Shown here one piece after another: positions 15,893 through 23,139 of a stretch of 28,027 nucleotides of DNA. The stretch's first letter is position 1. Each line of letters begins with the position of its first letter. The position numbers were made by a program, and so were the translations under genes. The stretch comes from Flavobacterium sp. Lineage in GTDB: Bacteria; Bacteroidota; Bacteroidia; Flavobacteriales; Flavobacteriaceae. The stretch lies in contig JASLHL010000213.1 in the NCBI GenBank assembly GCA_030152225.1, forward strand, positions 1-28,027, written 5' to 3'. A model generated the notes under the pieces. The model did not search any database. It saw only the letters and a program-made list of their open reading frames with translations, and had not been told where the DNA came from.

Positions 15893-16206
15893 AAATCTAA
15901 AATTTAGTGCAATCTTTTTGTTGTCTAGTTTGTAATGTTAATGGTTTAAAAATAGGGTAAATAGGTCGTGATTACTCGCTTTTTTGTTTGTAAATAAAAT
16001 CACTTCTATCGAAAGCAAAGGTAGTAAAGATTTTGAATTTAAAAGATTTTTATTATTATTATTTTGATAAGATTAGGCTATAAAAATGCTAATATGATAA
16101 TTTTATCAGGGTTGAGTGAATATTTTTTATATATTTTTTCGAACTACTAGCTAAAATGTAATCTTTGTTGTTTTTTTTTACTATAAACGTGGACAGATAG
16201 CGCGTT
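15893..16206. other. 314-bp intergenic region with putative promoter of the glutamate-synthase-like gene
   Basis: Very AT-rich DNA between two minus-strand genes. The only signal I support is a minus-strand TACCTTTG (16023-16016) matching TAnnTTTG; transcription from about 16010 would give a leader of about 118 nt. No clear TTG partner and no terminator for the upstream fluoride antiporter gene was found. Confidence 0.4.
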
Positions 16207-17424
16207 TTATAGGTATAATTGAAATTTGTAGATACTGTGTTTGCCACTGATTAGGTAAGCGAATAAGCATGCCAAAGCAGCATAGATAAGTACTTCACTG
16301 CCAAATAATTCACCAGCCATGAAAATACAAGCTAAGGGTGTTTTGGTTGCTCCAGCGAATACGGCAACAAAGCCCAAGCTCGCAACAAAACTAATTGGCA
16401 ATTGTAAGTAGATCGCCAAAAAACTCCCCAAGGTTGCTCCAATGAAAAAGAGTGGGGTAACTTCACCTCCTTTAAATCCCGTACCTAGGGTGAGTGCTGT
16501 AAAGAGAATTTTAAGCAAAAAAACCGAATACGATTGCGAATGTGTGAAGGAATCGACAAGGGTTTCAATTCCTAAACCTAAAAAGCGAGAATCTTGTATG
16601 AGGTAGAATAGCCCAAGAAAAGCTAATCCACCTACAAATGGACGTAGCGGAGGGTAGGGGATCAATTTACTTGCGAAGTGAGCGACCGTATCAGTTGACT
16701 TGACAAATAGAATCGCAGTAAGTCCAAATAGTACGCCAGCAAAACTGATTTTGATTATCGTTAGTAGCGCTAAGGAAGGGACAAGATCAACCGTATAGAC
16801 TGTATGATTGATTCCCCAAGTGAGACAAACAAAGTGTGAAATCATAGCTGTAGTAAATAGGGGGAGAATGTGGTTGTATTGGTTTCTACCGACCACCATT
16901 AATTCTATGGCAAAAAGCGTTCCTGCAAGGGGAGTACCAAATACGGAAGCAAAACCACCTGAAATTCCCATAAGTAAAAGCGCTTGACGATCACTTGCTC
17001 CAAGTTTAAAAAGACGTGTAAATTGATCGGCTATAGCGCCACCCATTTGAACGGCTGTCCCCTCTCTTCCTGCTGAACCACCAAATAGATGTGTAACCCA
17101 TGTACCAATTAATACAAGGGGAGCCATCTTAAAGGGAATTCTTTCAGCAGGTTGATGGTATTCTTGGATGAGTAAATTGTTTCCCTTGTTGGCACTACCA
17201 CCAAGATAATGATACAAGACACCAACAAATAAACCACCCAAAGGCAACCCTAAGAGTATTAGTGGATGTTCCAGGCGCTTAGTCGTAACGTATTCGAGAA
17301 TAGATAGGAAAATAGCAGAAGATGTGCCGATTAAACCACCAACTACCACACTCAAGAACAACCAAAGAAACGGTTTACTTGGATGGTGAAAAAGAAAGTT
17401 TTTTGTTTTTTTATAGGTACTCAT
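16207..17424 (-). CDS. CLC-F type fluoride/proton antiporter
   Basis: A 405-residue membrane protein of the CLC family (COG0038). The motifs that set ion preference are not those of chloride channels: instead of GSGIP there is GNNLLI (81-86), instead of GREGP there is GREGT (119-123, gating glutamate E121), and the third motif is GFKGGEVTP (316-324). GNNL, GREGT and GGEVTP are marks of the CLC-F branch, dimeric antiporters that expel fluoride in exchange for protons. A fluoride riboswitch directly upstream agrees with this. The length is near that of known CLC-F proteins. The upstream DUF3276 gene is closed by a terminator, so this gene stands alone under the riboswitch. Chloride or another halide remains a minor alternative. 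Confidence 0.88.
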   Translation of the reverse strand: MSTYKKTKNFLFHHPSKPFLWLFLSVVVGGLIGTSSAIFLSILEYVTTKRLEHPLILLGLPLGGLFVGVLYHYLGGSANKGNNLLIQEYHQPAERIPFKMAPLVLIGTWVTHLFGGSAGREGTAVQMGGAIADQFTRLFKLGASDRQALLLMGISGGFASVFGTPLAGTLFAIELMVVGRNQYNHILPLFTTAMISHFVCLTWGINHTVYTVDLVPSLALLTIIKISFAGVLFGLTAILFVKSTDTVAHFASKLIPYPPLRPFVGGLAFLGLFYLIQDSRFLGLGIETLVDSFTHSQSYSVFLLKILFTALTLGTGFKGGEVTPLFFIGATLGSFLAIYLQLPISFVASLGFVAVFAGATKTPLACIFMAGELFGSEVLIYAALACLFAYLISGKHSIYKFQLYL

Positions 17425-17457
17425 AACGATCTGGTATAGATTATAAAAACTATAGTA

Positions 17458-17509
17458 TACTAGACGTCATCAGCAACTAAGGCGGTTCGAGGCAGACATC
17501 ATTGCCCTT
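17458..17509 (-). promoter_or_regulatory. Fluoride riboswitch (crcB motif)
   Basis: The minus-strand RNA carries the conserved blocks of the fluoride riboswitch in order: GGGCAAUGAUG, UGCC, AACCGCC (17487-17481), GCUGAUGAC (17474-17466), GUCUAG. Expected stems are present: GGC (17506-17504) with GCC (17493-17491), and AUGUC (17499-17495) with GACGU (17468-17464, one G-U pair). The hairpin after AACCGCC is short and weak, which is the least typical part. It begins just after the predicted transcription start (about 17511) and ends about 35 nt before the ATG of the CLC-F gene. By family knowledge it should switch expression on when fluoride is bound. No strong terminator follows, so control could act on translation. 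Confidence 0.85.
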
Positions 17510-17516
17510 GTGCGTA

Positions 17517-17524
17517 CAAAGATA
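17517..17524 (-). promoter_or_regulatory. Putative -7 element of the fluoride antiporter promoter
   Basis: Minus strand TATCTTTG matches TAnnTTTG exactly and lies immediately before the riboswitch. The position expected for the upstream TTG falls in the terminator hairpin of the preceding gene, where no good match is seen. Confidence 0.5.
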
Positions 17525-17529
17525 AAAAA

Positions 17530-17556
17530 AAAGTTCAACTCTTTGAGTTGAACTTT
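17530..17556 (-). terminator. Terminator of the DUF3276 gene
   Basis: Perfect 12-bp stem (17530-17541 with 17545-17556), core GTTCAACTC/GAGTTGAAC, loop of three Ts, followed on the minus strand by a long T-run. Confidence 0.88.
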
Positions 17557-17581
17557 ATATTATTTGTTGTAGTTGAGTCGA

Positions 17582-17947
17582 TTAAATATCATCAAATTCT
17601 ACATCTGTGAAATTATTTAAAGAATCTGACTCTTCTTTTGGATATTCTTTTTTGAAATCTTTTTGATGTCTTTCAGAAATTACTTCTTCTCCTTTGTGGT
17701 TCACTACATATTCGGTCATTTCATCTAAGATATCTTTAAATGCTGTGAAATCTTCTTTGTATAAGTAGATTTTGTGTTTTTTGAAGTGAAAAGATCCATC
17801 ATCTTCTGTGAATTTTTTACTTTCAGTTACGGTTATGTAGTAATCATCTGCCTTAGTAGCTCTTACATCAAAGAAATAAGTTCTTCTACCCGCTCTCAGT
17901 ACTTTTGAGAAAATCTCTTCTTTTTCTAACATTTCGTTATCTCTCAT
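17582..17947 (-). CDS. DUF3276 family PUR-alpha-like nucleic-acid-binding protein
   Basis: A 121-residue protein matching the Bacteroidota DUF3276 family, whose fold is the PUR repeat that binds single-stranded DNA or RNA. The core EEIFSKVLRAGRRTYFFDVR, then YYITVTESKKF, FHFKKHKIYLYKEDF and GEEVISERHQKDF is well conserved; the tail is acidic. A biological role has not been established to my knowledge. I prefer the ATG at 17947 (MRDNEMLEKEE), as family members usually start shortly before the EEI block; an ATG 14 codons upstream (17989) would also keep the frame. It follows the ABC exporter by about 74 nt on the same strand and may be in its operon. Its own terminator ends the unit. Confidence 0.88.
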   Translation of the reverse strand: MRDNEMLEKEEIFSKVLRAGRRTYFFDVRATKADDYYITVTESKKFTEDDGSFHFKKHKIYLYKEDFTAFKDILDEMTEYVVNHKGEEVISERHQKDFKKEYPKEESDSLNNFTDVEFDDI

Positions 17948-18021
17948 AATCCTTCTATCAATTAATTGATTTGTATATATAGCTTTCAAAAGTCTAAAAA
18001 AAATCCTAATAAACCAACTTT

Positions 18022-19773
18022 TTACACTATTTCTTTTTCTTTCAATTGTTTTTCATGTAACTCAGCATAATATCCTTCTTGAGCGATCAAAGTATCGTGT
18101 GTACCTGCCTGAATGATACGCCCTTGGTCCAAAACAATAATTTGATCTGCGTTCTTGGCAGACGAAACTCGATGGGTCACAATGAGGGTCGTAATGTGTT
18201 TGCTGTGTTGTTCTAAATGTTTGAGGATGCGCTCTTCTGTTTCTGTATCCACAGCGGATAATGCATCGTCTAATAAGAGAATAGGTGCATCTTTAATGAG
18301 CGCTCTGGCAATAGAAACGCGTTGTTTTTGCCCACCAGATAGGGTTAATCCTCGTTCGCCAAGTACCGTTTCATACCCGTGTTCGAATTGTTCAATATTG
18401 TGATGGACAACTGCTTTTTTCGCAGCCTCTTTAATTTCTTCGATAGTAGCATCTTCTTTTCCAAAGCGAATATTATTGCTGATGGTATCAGAAAATAAAA
18501 ACGAATCCTGTGGTACAACGGCTACATTGCGTCTTAAATCTCGTAGATTACAGTCTTCAATAGGCGTTCCGTCCAAGAGGATCTGCCCGTTGTCGATGTT
18601 GTACATGCGACTAATGAGCGAAAGTAACGTACTCTTTCCTGATCCCGTTTTGCCTAATATTGCGAGGGTTTCTCCTTGTTTTAAAGAAAAAGAAACGTCC
18701 TGCAAGGCGATAATTCCCGTATCGGGATAGGTGAAAGAAACGCGATCAAAAACCAAATTTCCATGGATTTCCGTTGGATTAGGATTCGTATTGTAAATCT
18801 CAGGTTTTACATCCAAAAACTCATTGATTCGCTTTTGAGATGCTTCTGCTTCCTGAATCATAGACGAAATCCAGCCTAGTGAAGCAACAGGCCAAGTCAA
18901 CATATTGATGTAGAGAATAAATTGGGCAATAACCCCTATATCGGGTAGTTTTCCGTTGAAGTAGAGGATAGAACCTATGGTGATGACAATTAAATTACTC
19001 ATCCCAATTAATAAAATCATCAATGGACCAATTAAAGCTCCTGTTTTGGCTAGTTTTAGCGATTTTTCTTTACTACTCGCTGTTAACTCTTCGAATTCGG
19101 CTACTTTTTTGTTCTCTATAGCATAGGCTTTAATCACACGCATTCCCGAGAAAATCTCTTGTGTAAATGTGGATAAAACCGATAAGTTTTGTTGAAAAAT
19201 TAAACTGCGTTCGTTGATTTGTTTACTGAGTTTAAAAATAAAATAACCCAATAACGGCAACGGCAATAGGGAGTAAAATGTTAGTTGAGGCGAAATAATA
19301 TACATCTGTGTCAACACAACAGCAAAGCGAATAAGGGTATTGATCGAATACATCACCGCAGGACCTACGTACTGTCTGACCTTTCCAACATCTTCACTGA
19401 TTCGATTCATCAAATCCCCCGTGCGATTTTGCTTGTAAAAACTTTGTGTTAAAATCTCATAGTGTTTAAAAACATCATTTTTAAGGTCAAATTCGATATG
19501 ACGTGACATGACAATCAAGGTCTGGCGCATTAAAAATGTCAAAAAACCCGCAATAAGTGTGGTAACTAAAATCCAAAAAATGTTGGATAACAAGAGTTCC
19601 GTTACCTTTTCTTTGTCAAAAGCAGTTAGTTGTTCCAGAATACGAATGGAATCTCCCACTAATTTTGGCGTGTATAGGGTAAAGATTTGGGCAACGATAG
19701 TAATAATTACACCAGTTAAAAAGTGATATTTATACTTGAAGAAATATTTATTTAAGGACTGTAAAGCGCGCAT
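18022..19773 (-). CDS. ABC exporter, membrane and ATPase domains fused (MdlA-like)
   Basis: A 583-residue half-transporter. Residues 1 to about 320 form the six-helix exporter membrane domain (TGDLMNRISEDVGKVRQYVG in the first cytoplasmic loop); residues about 335-583 are the ATPase: Walker A GKTGSGKST (374-382), Q-loop PQDSFLF, signature LSGGQKQR (478-485), Walker B ILLLDD (498-503) and the switch histidine in VTHRVSS. The residue after Walker B is aspartate (D503) where most exporters have the catalytic glutamate. This D-for-E form, LLLDDALSAVD, is seen in MdlA and in one half of some heterodimeric exporters, so it may pair with another half-transporter encoded elsewhere. The substrate could be a lipid, drug or peptide. 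Confidence 0.92.
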   Translation of the reverse strand: MRALQSLNKYFFKYKYHFLTGVIITIVAQIFTLYTPKLVGDSIRILEQLTAFDKEKVTELLLSNIFWILVTTLIAGFLTFLMRQTLIVMSRHIEFDLKNDVFKHYEILTQSFYKQNRTGDLMNRISEDVGKVRQYVGPAVMYSINTLIRFAVVLTQMYIISPQLTFYSLLPLPLLGYFIFKLSKQINERSLIFQQNLSVLSTFTQEIFSGMRVIKAYAIENKKVAEFEELTASSKEKSLKLAKTGALIGPLMILLIGMSNLIVITIGSILYFNGKLPDIGVIAQFILYINMLTWPVASLGWISSMIQEAEASQKRINEFLDVKPEIYNTNPNPTEIHGNLVFDRVSFTYPDTGIIALQDVSFSLKQGETLAILGKTGSGKSTLLSLISRMYNIDNGQILLDGTPIEDCNLRDLRRNVAVVPQDSFLFSDTISNNIRFGKEDATIEEIKEAAKKAVVHHNIEQFEHGYETVLGERGLTLSGGQKQRVSIARALIKDAPILLLDDALSAVDTETEERILKHLEQHSKHITTLIVTHRVSSAKNADQIIVLDQGRIIQAGTHDTLIAQEGYYAELHEKQLKEKEIV

Positions 19774-19847
19774 AGTTTGTTTGTCTAGTCTTGCAAAGTA
19801 AGAAAAAAGATGGGATTACCCTCTTTTATTCCCTTTAAAAGGATAGG

Positions 19848-19855
19848 CAAATATA
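19848..19855 (-). promoter_or_regulatory. Putative -7 element of the ABC exporter
   Basis: Minus strand TATATTTG, exact match to TAnnTTTG, giving a leader of about 70 nt. No TTG partner is visible at the usual distance. Confidence 0.4.
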
Positions 19856-20118
19856 AACTATTATTCTTTTTGCTATTCCTGCTTCTAGTATAAAAATTAA
19901 AACTCAAAACGTTGATTTGTTCAATTACTTCAAATCCGAGTTTACTTTTTGAGCCAGGTTTGAATATAGTTATACAAGATTAGTTTAGGAGCTCATTTCG
20001 TAGAACAAGTACCTACAGCTGTTATTATTTAGTCGAGTTAGTTAGTAGTGTTTGTTAATTATAAACTAACAGTGTGTTAATTGTAATACAATGAAAATAA
20101 TTGAAAGTATAAAATAAA
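19856..20118. other. Divergent intergenic region before the lysine operon
   Basis: AT-rich DNA between the exporter promoter and the lysC promoter. No gene is recognised. The related words TTGTTAATTATAAAC and GTGTTAATTGTAATAC (around 20052-20089) repeat loosely and might be regulator sites, but I cannot support a specific one. Confidence 0.4.
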
Positions 20119-20126
20119 TATATTTG
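20119..20126 (+). promoter_or_regulatory. Putative -7 element of the lysC-lysA operon
   Basis: TATATTTG on the plus strand, exact TAnnTTTG. A TTG at 20101-20103 is 15 nt upstream, slightly closer than usual. The transcription start would be near 20131, about 18 nt before the leader-peptide ATG. Confidence 0.5.
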
Positions 20127-20148
20127 TGGTGTAATAAGAAAAGTGAGT

Positions 20149-20205
20149 ATGTACACTAGCATAATAAAAAAAGGAAAGAAGTTTAGCTTACGTCAATTGT
20201 CGTGA
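20149..20205 (+). CDS. Putative lysine-rich leader peptide of lysC
   Basis: An 18-codon frame, MYTSIIKKGKKFSLRQLS, stop TGA at 20203-20205. Four of 18 codons are lysine (AAA AAA at 20167-20172, AAG AAG at 20176-20181), matching the end product of the operon it precedes. It begins about 18 nt after the predicted transcription start, and its stop codon overlaps the RNA segment that must stay free to form the antiterminator. By analogy with thr, his and trp leaders, ribosome stalling at the lysine codons would report shortage of lysyl-tRNA. No protein function is expected. The reading frame is seen directly; translation is inferred. Confidence 0.65.
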   Translation: MYTSIIKKGKKFSLRQLS

Positions 20206-20222
20206 GAGAAGTCCTTTTTTTT
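20166..20222 (+). promoter_or_regulatory. Early leader hairpin, possible first terminator
   Basis: AAAAAAAGGA (20166-20175, the lysine-codon stretch) can pair with TCCTTTTTTT (20212-20221), enclosing a second stem CTTACG (20187-20192) with CGTGAG (20201-20206, one G-U pair). The right arm is a T-run, so this could act as an additional weak terminator. A ribosome on the lysine codons would prevent it. Confidence 0.55.
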
Positions 20223-20274
20223 ATAATCGAATAAAATAACAAGGGGTTTGTCATCACGACAAGCCCCTTTTTTT
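20187..20274 (+). promoter_or_regulatory. Transcription attenuator of lysC-lysA
   Basis: Three exclusive pairings. 1:2 is CTTACG (20187-20192) with CGTGAG (20201-20206). 2:3 is TTGTCGTGA (20197-20205) with TCACGACAA (20254-20262), nine perfect pairs. 3:4 is the terminator (20241-20252 with 20258-20269). Forming 2:3 removes the right arm of the terminator. A ribosome stalled at the lysine codons would cover segment 1, leaving 2 free for 2:3 and hence read-through; a ribosome reaching the TGA would cover 2, so the terminator forms. This is the trp-type attenuation logic, with no need for a riboswitch. Confidence 0.7.
20241..20274 (+). terminator. Leader terminator just before lysC
   Basis: A 12-bp stem AAGGGGTTTGTC (20241-20252) with GACAAGCCCCTT (20258-20269), one G-U pair, loop ATCAC, then a T-run to 20274. 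It stands 14 nt before the lysC ATG, where it would shut off the operon unless relieved. Confidence 0.88.
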
Positions 20275-20288
20275 ATAAAAATAATACG

Positions 20289-21608
20289 ATGAAAGTTTTA
20301 AAGTTTGGAGGGACTTCTGTAGGAAGTCCGGCGCGATTTGAAAAGTTATGGCCCATTATTCAGTCCCAGGTCACAGATAAGCATATTATAGTTCTTTCTG
20401 CTGTTGCAGGAACAACGAATACGTTGGTTGAGATTGCTAGACAGTATGCTCAAGGCGAAGTACGCCAAGCCCGGGAGCTTATCCAAGTATTAGCAACGCA
20501 ATACGAAGATTTTGTCTGTGAGTTGTTTCAAACAGAAAAAGGAAAATTGGAAGGGAAACAGCTATTATACCATCATTTTAATTTGTTGATTGCTTTAGGT
20601 GATGATCTATTTACTCCTGCTGAAGAGCGTCTCGTTTTAGCACAAGGAGAATTGTTGTCAACCACTTTATTTCATCAGTATTTGAAAGAAAAAGATATTG
20701 CATCAGTCTTGCTTCCTGCTTTGGATTTTATGCGAATGGATGAAGATAATGAACCTGATTTAGCGTATTTGAAACAGCAAGTAGAACAGTTGATGGCTCC
20801 TTTTGTATCGGATACGGTATTTATTACCCAAGGATTTATTTGCAGAAATGCTTTTGGAGAAGTGGACAACTTAAGACGTGGTGGATCTGATTATACGGCT
20901 TCTTTGATTGGCGCCGCTTTAAGCGTGGAGGAAATTCAAATTTGGACGGATATTGATGGTTTTCACAACAACGATCCTCGCTATGTATCTGATACCAAAC
21001 CGATCGCTCAATTGAGTTTTGACGAAGCCGCTGAATTGGCCTATTTTGGAGCAAAAATTTTACATCCCCAAAGCGTTTTCCCCGCTCAAAAAGCCAATAT
21101 TCCCGTTCGTTTACTCGATACACTGAATAGTAATGCTCCAGGCACACTTATTTCTTCGGGTTTTAATCACGCAGATGAAATTGTGGCAGTAGCAGCAAAA
21201 GACCAGATTACCGCTATTCGCATTTATTCCTCTCGAATGTTACTTGCCTACGGGTTTTTAAGACGTGTTTTTGAAGTTTTTGAACGCTATAAAACGCCAA
21301 TCGATATGATTACAACCTCCGAAGTAGCCGTGTCTTTAACAATTGATCATACGACTTATTTGAGTGAAATTATAGGCGAATTAAATCATTTTGGCAGTGT
21401 AGAAGTGGATGAAAATCAGTCTATTGTTTGTGTTGTTGGAGATTTCAAACGCAATAACAAAGGGTATGCAACCGTTGTTTCGGAAGCGGTGAAACACATT
21501 CCGATTCGCATGATCTCCTATGGAGGAAGTGAACACAATATTTCGTTACTTCTTCCTTCCGCTTATAAAATCGAAGCCTTACGCGCTTTACATCACCGTT
21601 TATTTTAA
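20289..21608 (+). CDS. lysC: Aspartate kinase, LysC type
   Basis: A 439-residue cytoplasmic enzyme that phosphorylates aspartate, the first step toward lysine, threonine, methionine and diaminopimelate. Seen: KFGGTSVG (5-12), WTDIDGF (219-225), the catalytic RRGGSDYTA (196-204), and a C-terminal regulatory part from about 305 with TTSEVAVSLTID, as in lysine-sensitive ACT domains. Length equals the monofunctional E. coli LysC class, with no fused homoserine dehydrogenase or decarboxylase. The lysine leader and lysA 10 nt downstream point to the lysine-responsive isozyme; feedback inhibition by lysine is inferred from the family. Confidence 0.95.
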   Translation: MKVLKFGGTSVGSPARFEKLWPIIQSQVTDKHIIVLSAVAGTTNTLVEIARQYAQGEVRQARELIQVLATQYEDFVCELFQTEKGKLEGKQLLYHHFNLLIALGDDLFTPAEERLVLAQGELLSTTLFHQYLKEKDIASVLLPALDFMRMDEDNEPDLAYLKQQVEQLMAPFVSDTVFITQGFICRNAFGEVDNLRRGGSDYTASLIGAALSVEEIQIWTDIDGFHNNDPRYVSDTKPIAQLSFDEAAELAYFGAKILHPQSVFPAQKANIPVRLLDTLNSNAPGTLISSGFNHADEIVAVAAKDQITAIRIYSSRMLLAYGFLRRVFEVFERYKTPIDMITTSEVAVSLTIDHTTYLSEIIGELNHFGSVEVDENQSIVCVVGDFKRNNKGYATVVSEAVKHIPIRMISYGGSEHNISLLLPSAYKIEALRALHHRLF

Positions 21609-21618
21609 AGAGACAAGT

Positions 21619-22782
21619 ATGATTTCAACAACGATATTAGAACAAATACAACAAGAGGAAACGCCTTTGTATTACTACGATTTACCTTTATTGCGCGAAA
21701 CGATTACTACGGCTAAAGCACAAGCAGATCGCTGGGGCTATCATATCCACTATGCAGTGAAAGCTAATTTCAATTCGAGGATTCTCCAAGAAATTAGCGC
21801 TTGTGGTATTGGTGCAGATTGCGTGAGTGGATTGGAAATAGAGCAAGCAGTAGCCCATGGATTTCAAGCGAGTGAAATCGTATTTGCTGGAGTTGGAAAG
21901 ACTGATCGCGAAATTCGAACCGCTTTAAAACACGGTATTTTAGCTTTTAATGTTGAATCATTAGAAGAATTAAAAGTGATCGGAAATCTTGCGCGAGAAA
22001 TGCAACTAGAAGCGCGTGTTGCTTTGCGTATCAATCCCAATATTGATGCTCAAACTCATCATTATATTACAACCGGACTAGACGAGAATAAATTTGGAAT
22101 TCTCATGCATGAACTAGAGGCTTGTTTGTCATTTATTCACACAGCAGCAAGTGGCTTAACCTTGGTGGGCTTGCATTTTCACGTGGGATCTCAAATCACA
22201 GATTGGACGGTATTCAAGCGTTTATGCCTGAAGGTAAACGAATGGAACGCTTGGTTTATTGCGAGAGGCTATATCGTTCCCATCTTAAATGTTGGTGGTG
22301 GAGTAGGTATTAATTATACACAACCTAATGCAGAACCTATTGTCGATTTTGCTTCGTATTTTGCTATTTTCAATCAATTTCTAACGCCTGAAAAAGGGCA
22401 ACAGGTCCATTTTGAACTAGGGCGTTCGCTAGTGGCGAATTGCGGCAGTTTACTCAGTCGAGTATTGTACATTAAAAATGGGGTGAATAAAAACTTCGCT
22501 ATCTTGGATGCAGGTATGACCGAATTATTGCGTCCAGCGCTATATCAAGCGTATCACAAGATTGATAGCCTAACAGCAACTGAAGTGACACTGGAGAAAA
22601 CAGTACAGTATGAAGTAGTTGGTCCGATTTGCGAAAGCAGTGATTGTTTTGGTAAAAATATTCAGTTACCCCCCTTAAAAAGAGGAGATTTGCTCGCTAT
22701 TCGCTCAGCAGGTGCCTATGGTGAAGTAATGGCTTCACGTTATAATTTGCGACAACCACTGAATTATTATTTTAAAGAATAA
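21619..22782 (+). CDS. lysA: Diaminopimelate decarboxylase
   Basis: A 387-residue PLP enzyme of fold type III that decarboxylates meso-diaminopimelate to L-lysine, the last step of the pathway. Seen: PLP lysine K48 in HYAVKANFN, HFHVGSQI (186-193), glycine loop GGGVGINY (226-233), ELGRS (266-270), the catalytic cysteine in CESSD (C338), and SAGAYG (363-368). I choose the ATG at 21619, 10 nt after the lysC stop; in-frame codons continue upstream to 21520, but this would overlap lysC and the family starts near TPLYYYDLPLL. It shares the lysC transcript and thus the attenuator, so the first and last steps of lysine synthesis are controlled together. Confidence 0.95.
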   Translation: MISTTILEQIQQEETPLYYYDLPLLRETITTAKAQADRWGYHIHYAVKANFNSRILQEISACGIGADCVSGLEIEQAVAHGFQASEIVFAGVGKTDREIRTALKHGILAFNVESLEELKVIGNLAREMQLEARVALRINPNIDAQTHHYITTGLDENKFGILMHELEACLSFIHTAASGLTLVGLHFHVGSQITDWTVFKRLCLKVNEWNAWFIARGYIVPILNVGGGVGINYTQPNAEPIVDFASYFAIFNQFLTPEKGQQVHFELGRSLVANCGSLLSRVLYIKNGVNKNFAILDAGMTELLRPALYQAYHKIDSLTATEVTLEKTVQYEVVGPICESSDCFGKNIQLPPLKRGDLLAIRSAGAYGEVMASRYNLRQPLNYYFKE

Positions 22783-22788
22783 AATCTT

Positions 22789-22823
22789 TTGTAGTAAAAA
22801 TTAGAAATACTTTGTTAAATTTG
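22789..22823 (+). promoter_or_regulatory. Putative promoter of the 76-residue protein gene
   Basis: TTG (22789-22791), 24 nt, TAAATTTG (22816-22823). The box is exact, the spacing one base over the usual range. Predicted start about 22828. Confidence 0.4.
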
Positions 22824-22862
22824 ATTGAAATAAAAACAGAATTTTAATTTAATTACAGTAAG

Positions 22863-23093
22863 ATGAAATTAGGAGATATCGACGTCGCAGGAGAATTAAT
22901 CGATTTAAACTTTCAATTATTAAGAACGCAGATCTTATTAGAAGAGGTTTTAAAACACAATGCAGAAACATTAAAATTACCTTCACCAGAAGCAATGAAT
23001 GAGATTAATGAGTTTGCTTTGCAATCTATTCAAAAGAAATTTCCAAATATGAATATTGCGAAAAGAGACGAAGAACAAGCGAAAGCAGAATAA
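22863..23093 (+). CDS. Small conserved-looking protein of unknown function
   Basis: A 76-residue soluble protein I do not recognise. It is rich in leucine, glutamate and asparagine, predicted mostly helical (DLNFQLLRTQILLEEVLKHN, then a second helix around NEINEFALQSIQKKF), without cysteine, signal peptide or membrane segment. That it is real is supported by a promoter match in front, good codon use, an ATG after a typical A-rich flavobacterial leader and a strong terminator 15 nt after the stop. It follows lysA by 80 nt but probably has its own transcript, so a link with lysine synthesis is not implied. Confidence 0.75.
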   Translation: MKLGDIDVAGELIDLNFQLLRTQILLEEVLKHNAETLKLPSPEAMNEINEFALQSIQKKFPNMNIAKRDEEQAKAE

Positions 23094-23107
23094 TAAATAG
23101 GAGAAAT

Positions 23108-23136
23108 AAAAAAGTCGTGCATTGCACGACTTTTTT
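23108..23136 (+). terminator. Bidirectional terminator
   Basis: Perfect 13-bp stem, AAAAAAGTCGTGC (23108-23120) with GCACGACTTTTTT (23124-23136), loop ATT. It lies between convergent genes and can serve both the 76-residue protein gene and the lipoprotein gene. Confidence 0.9.
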
Positions 23137-23139
23137 ATT

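Noticed and set aside
21520..21618. N-terminal extension of lysA overlapping lysC
   Set aside because: It would overlap lysC by about 90 nt; the ATG 10 nt after the lysC stop gives the normal family length.
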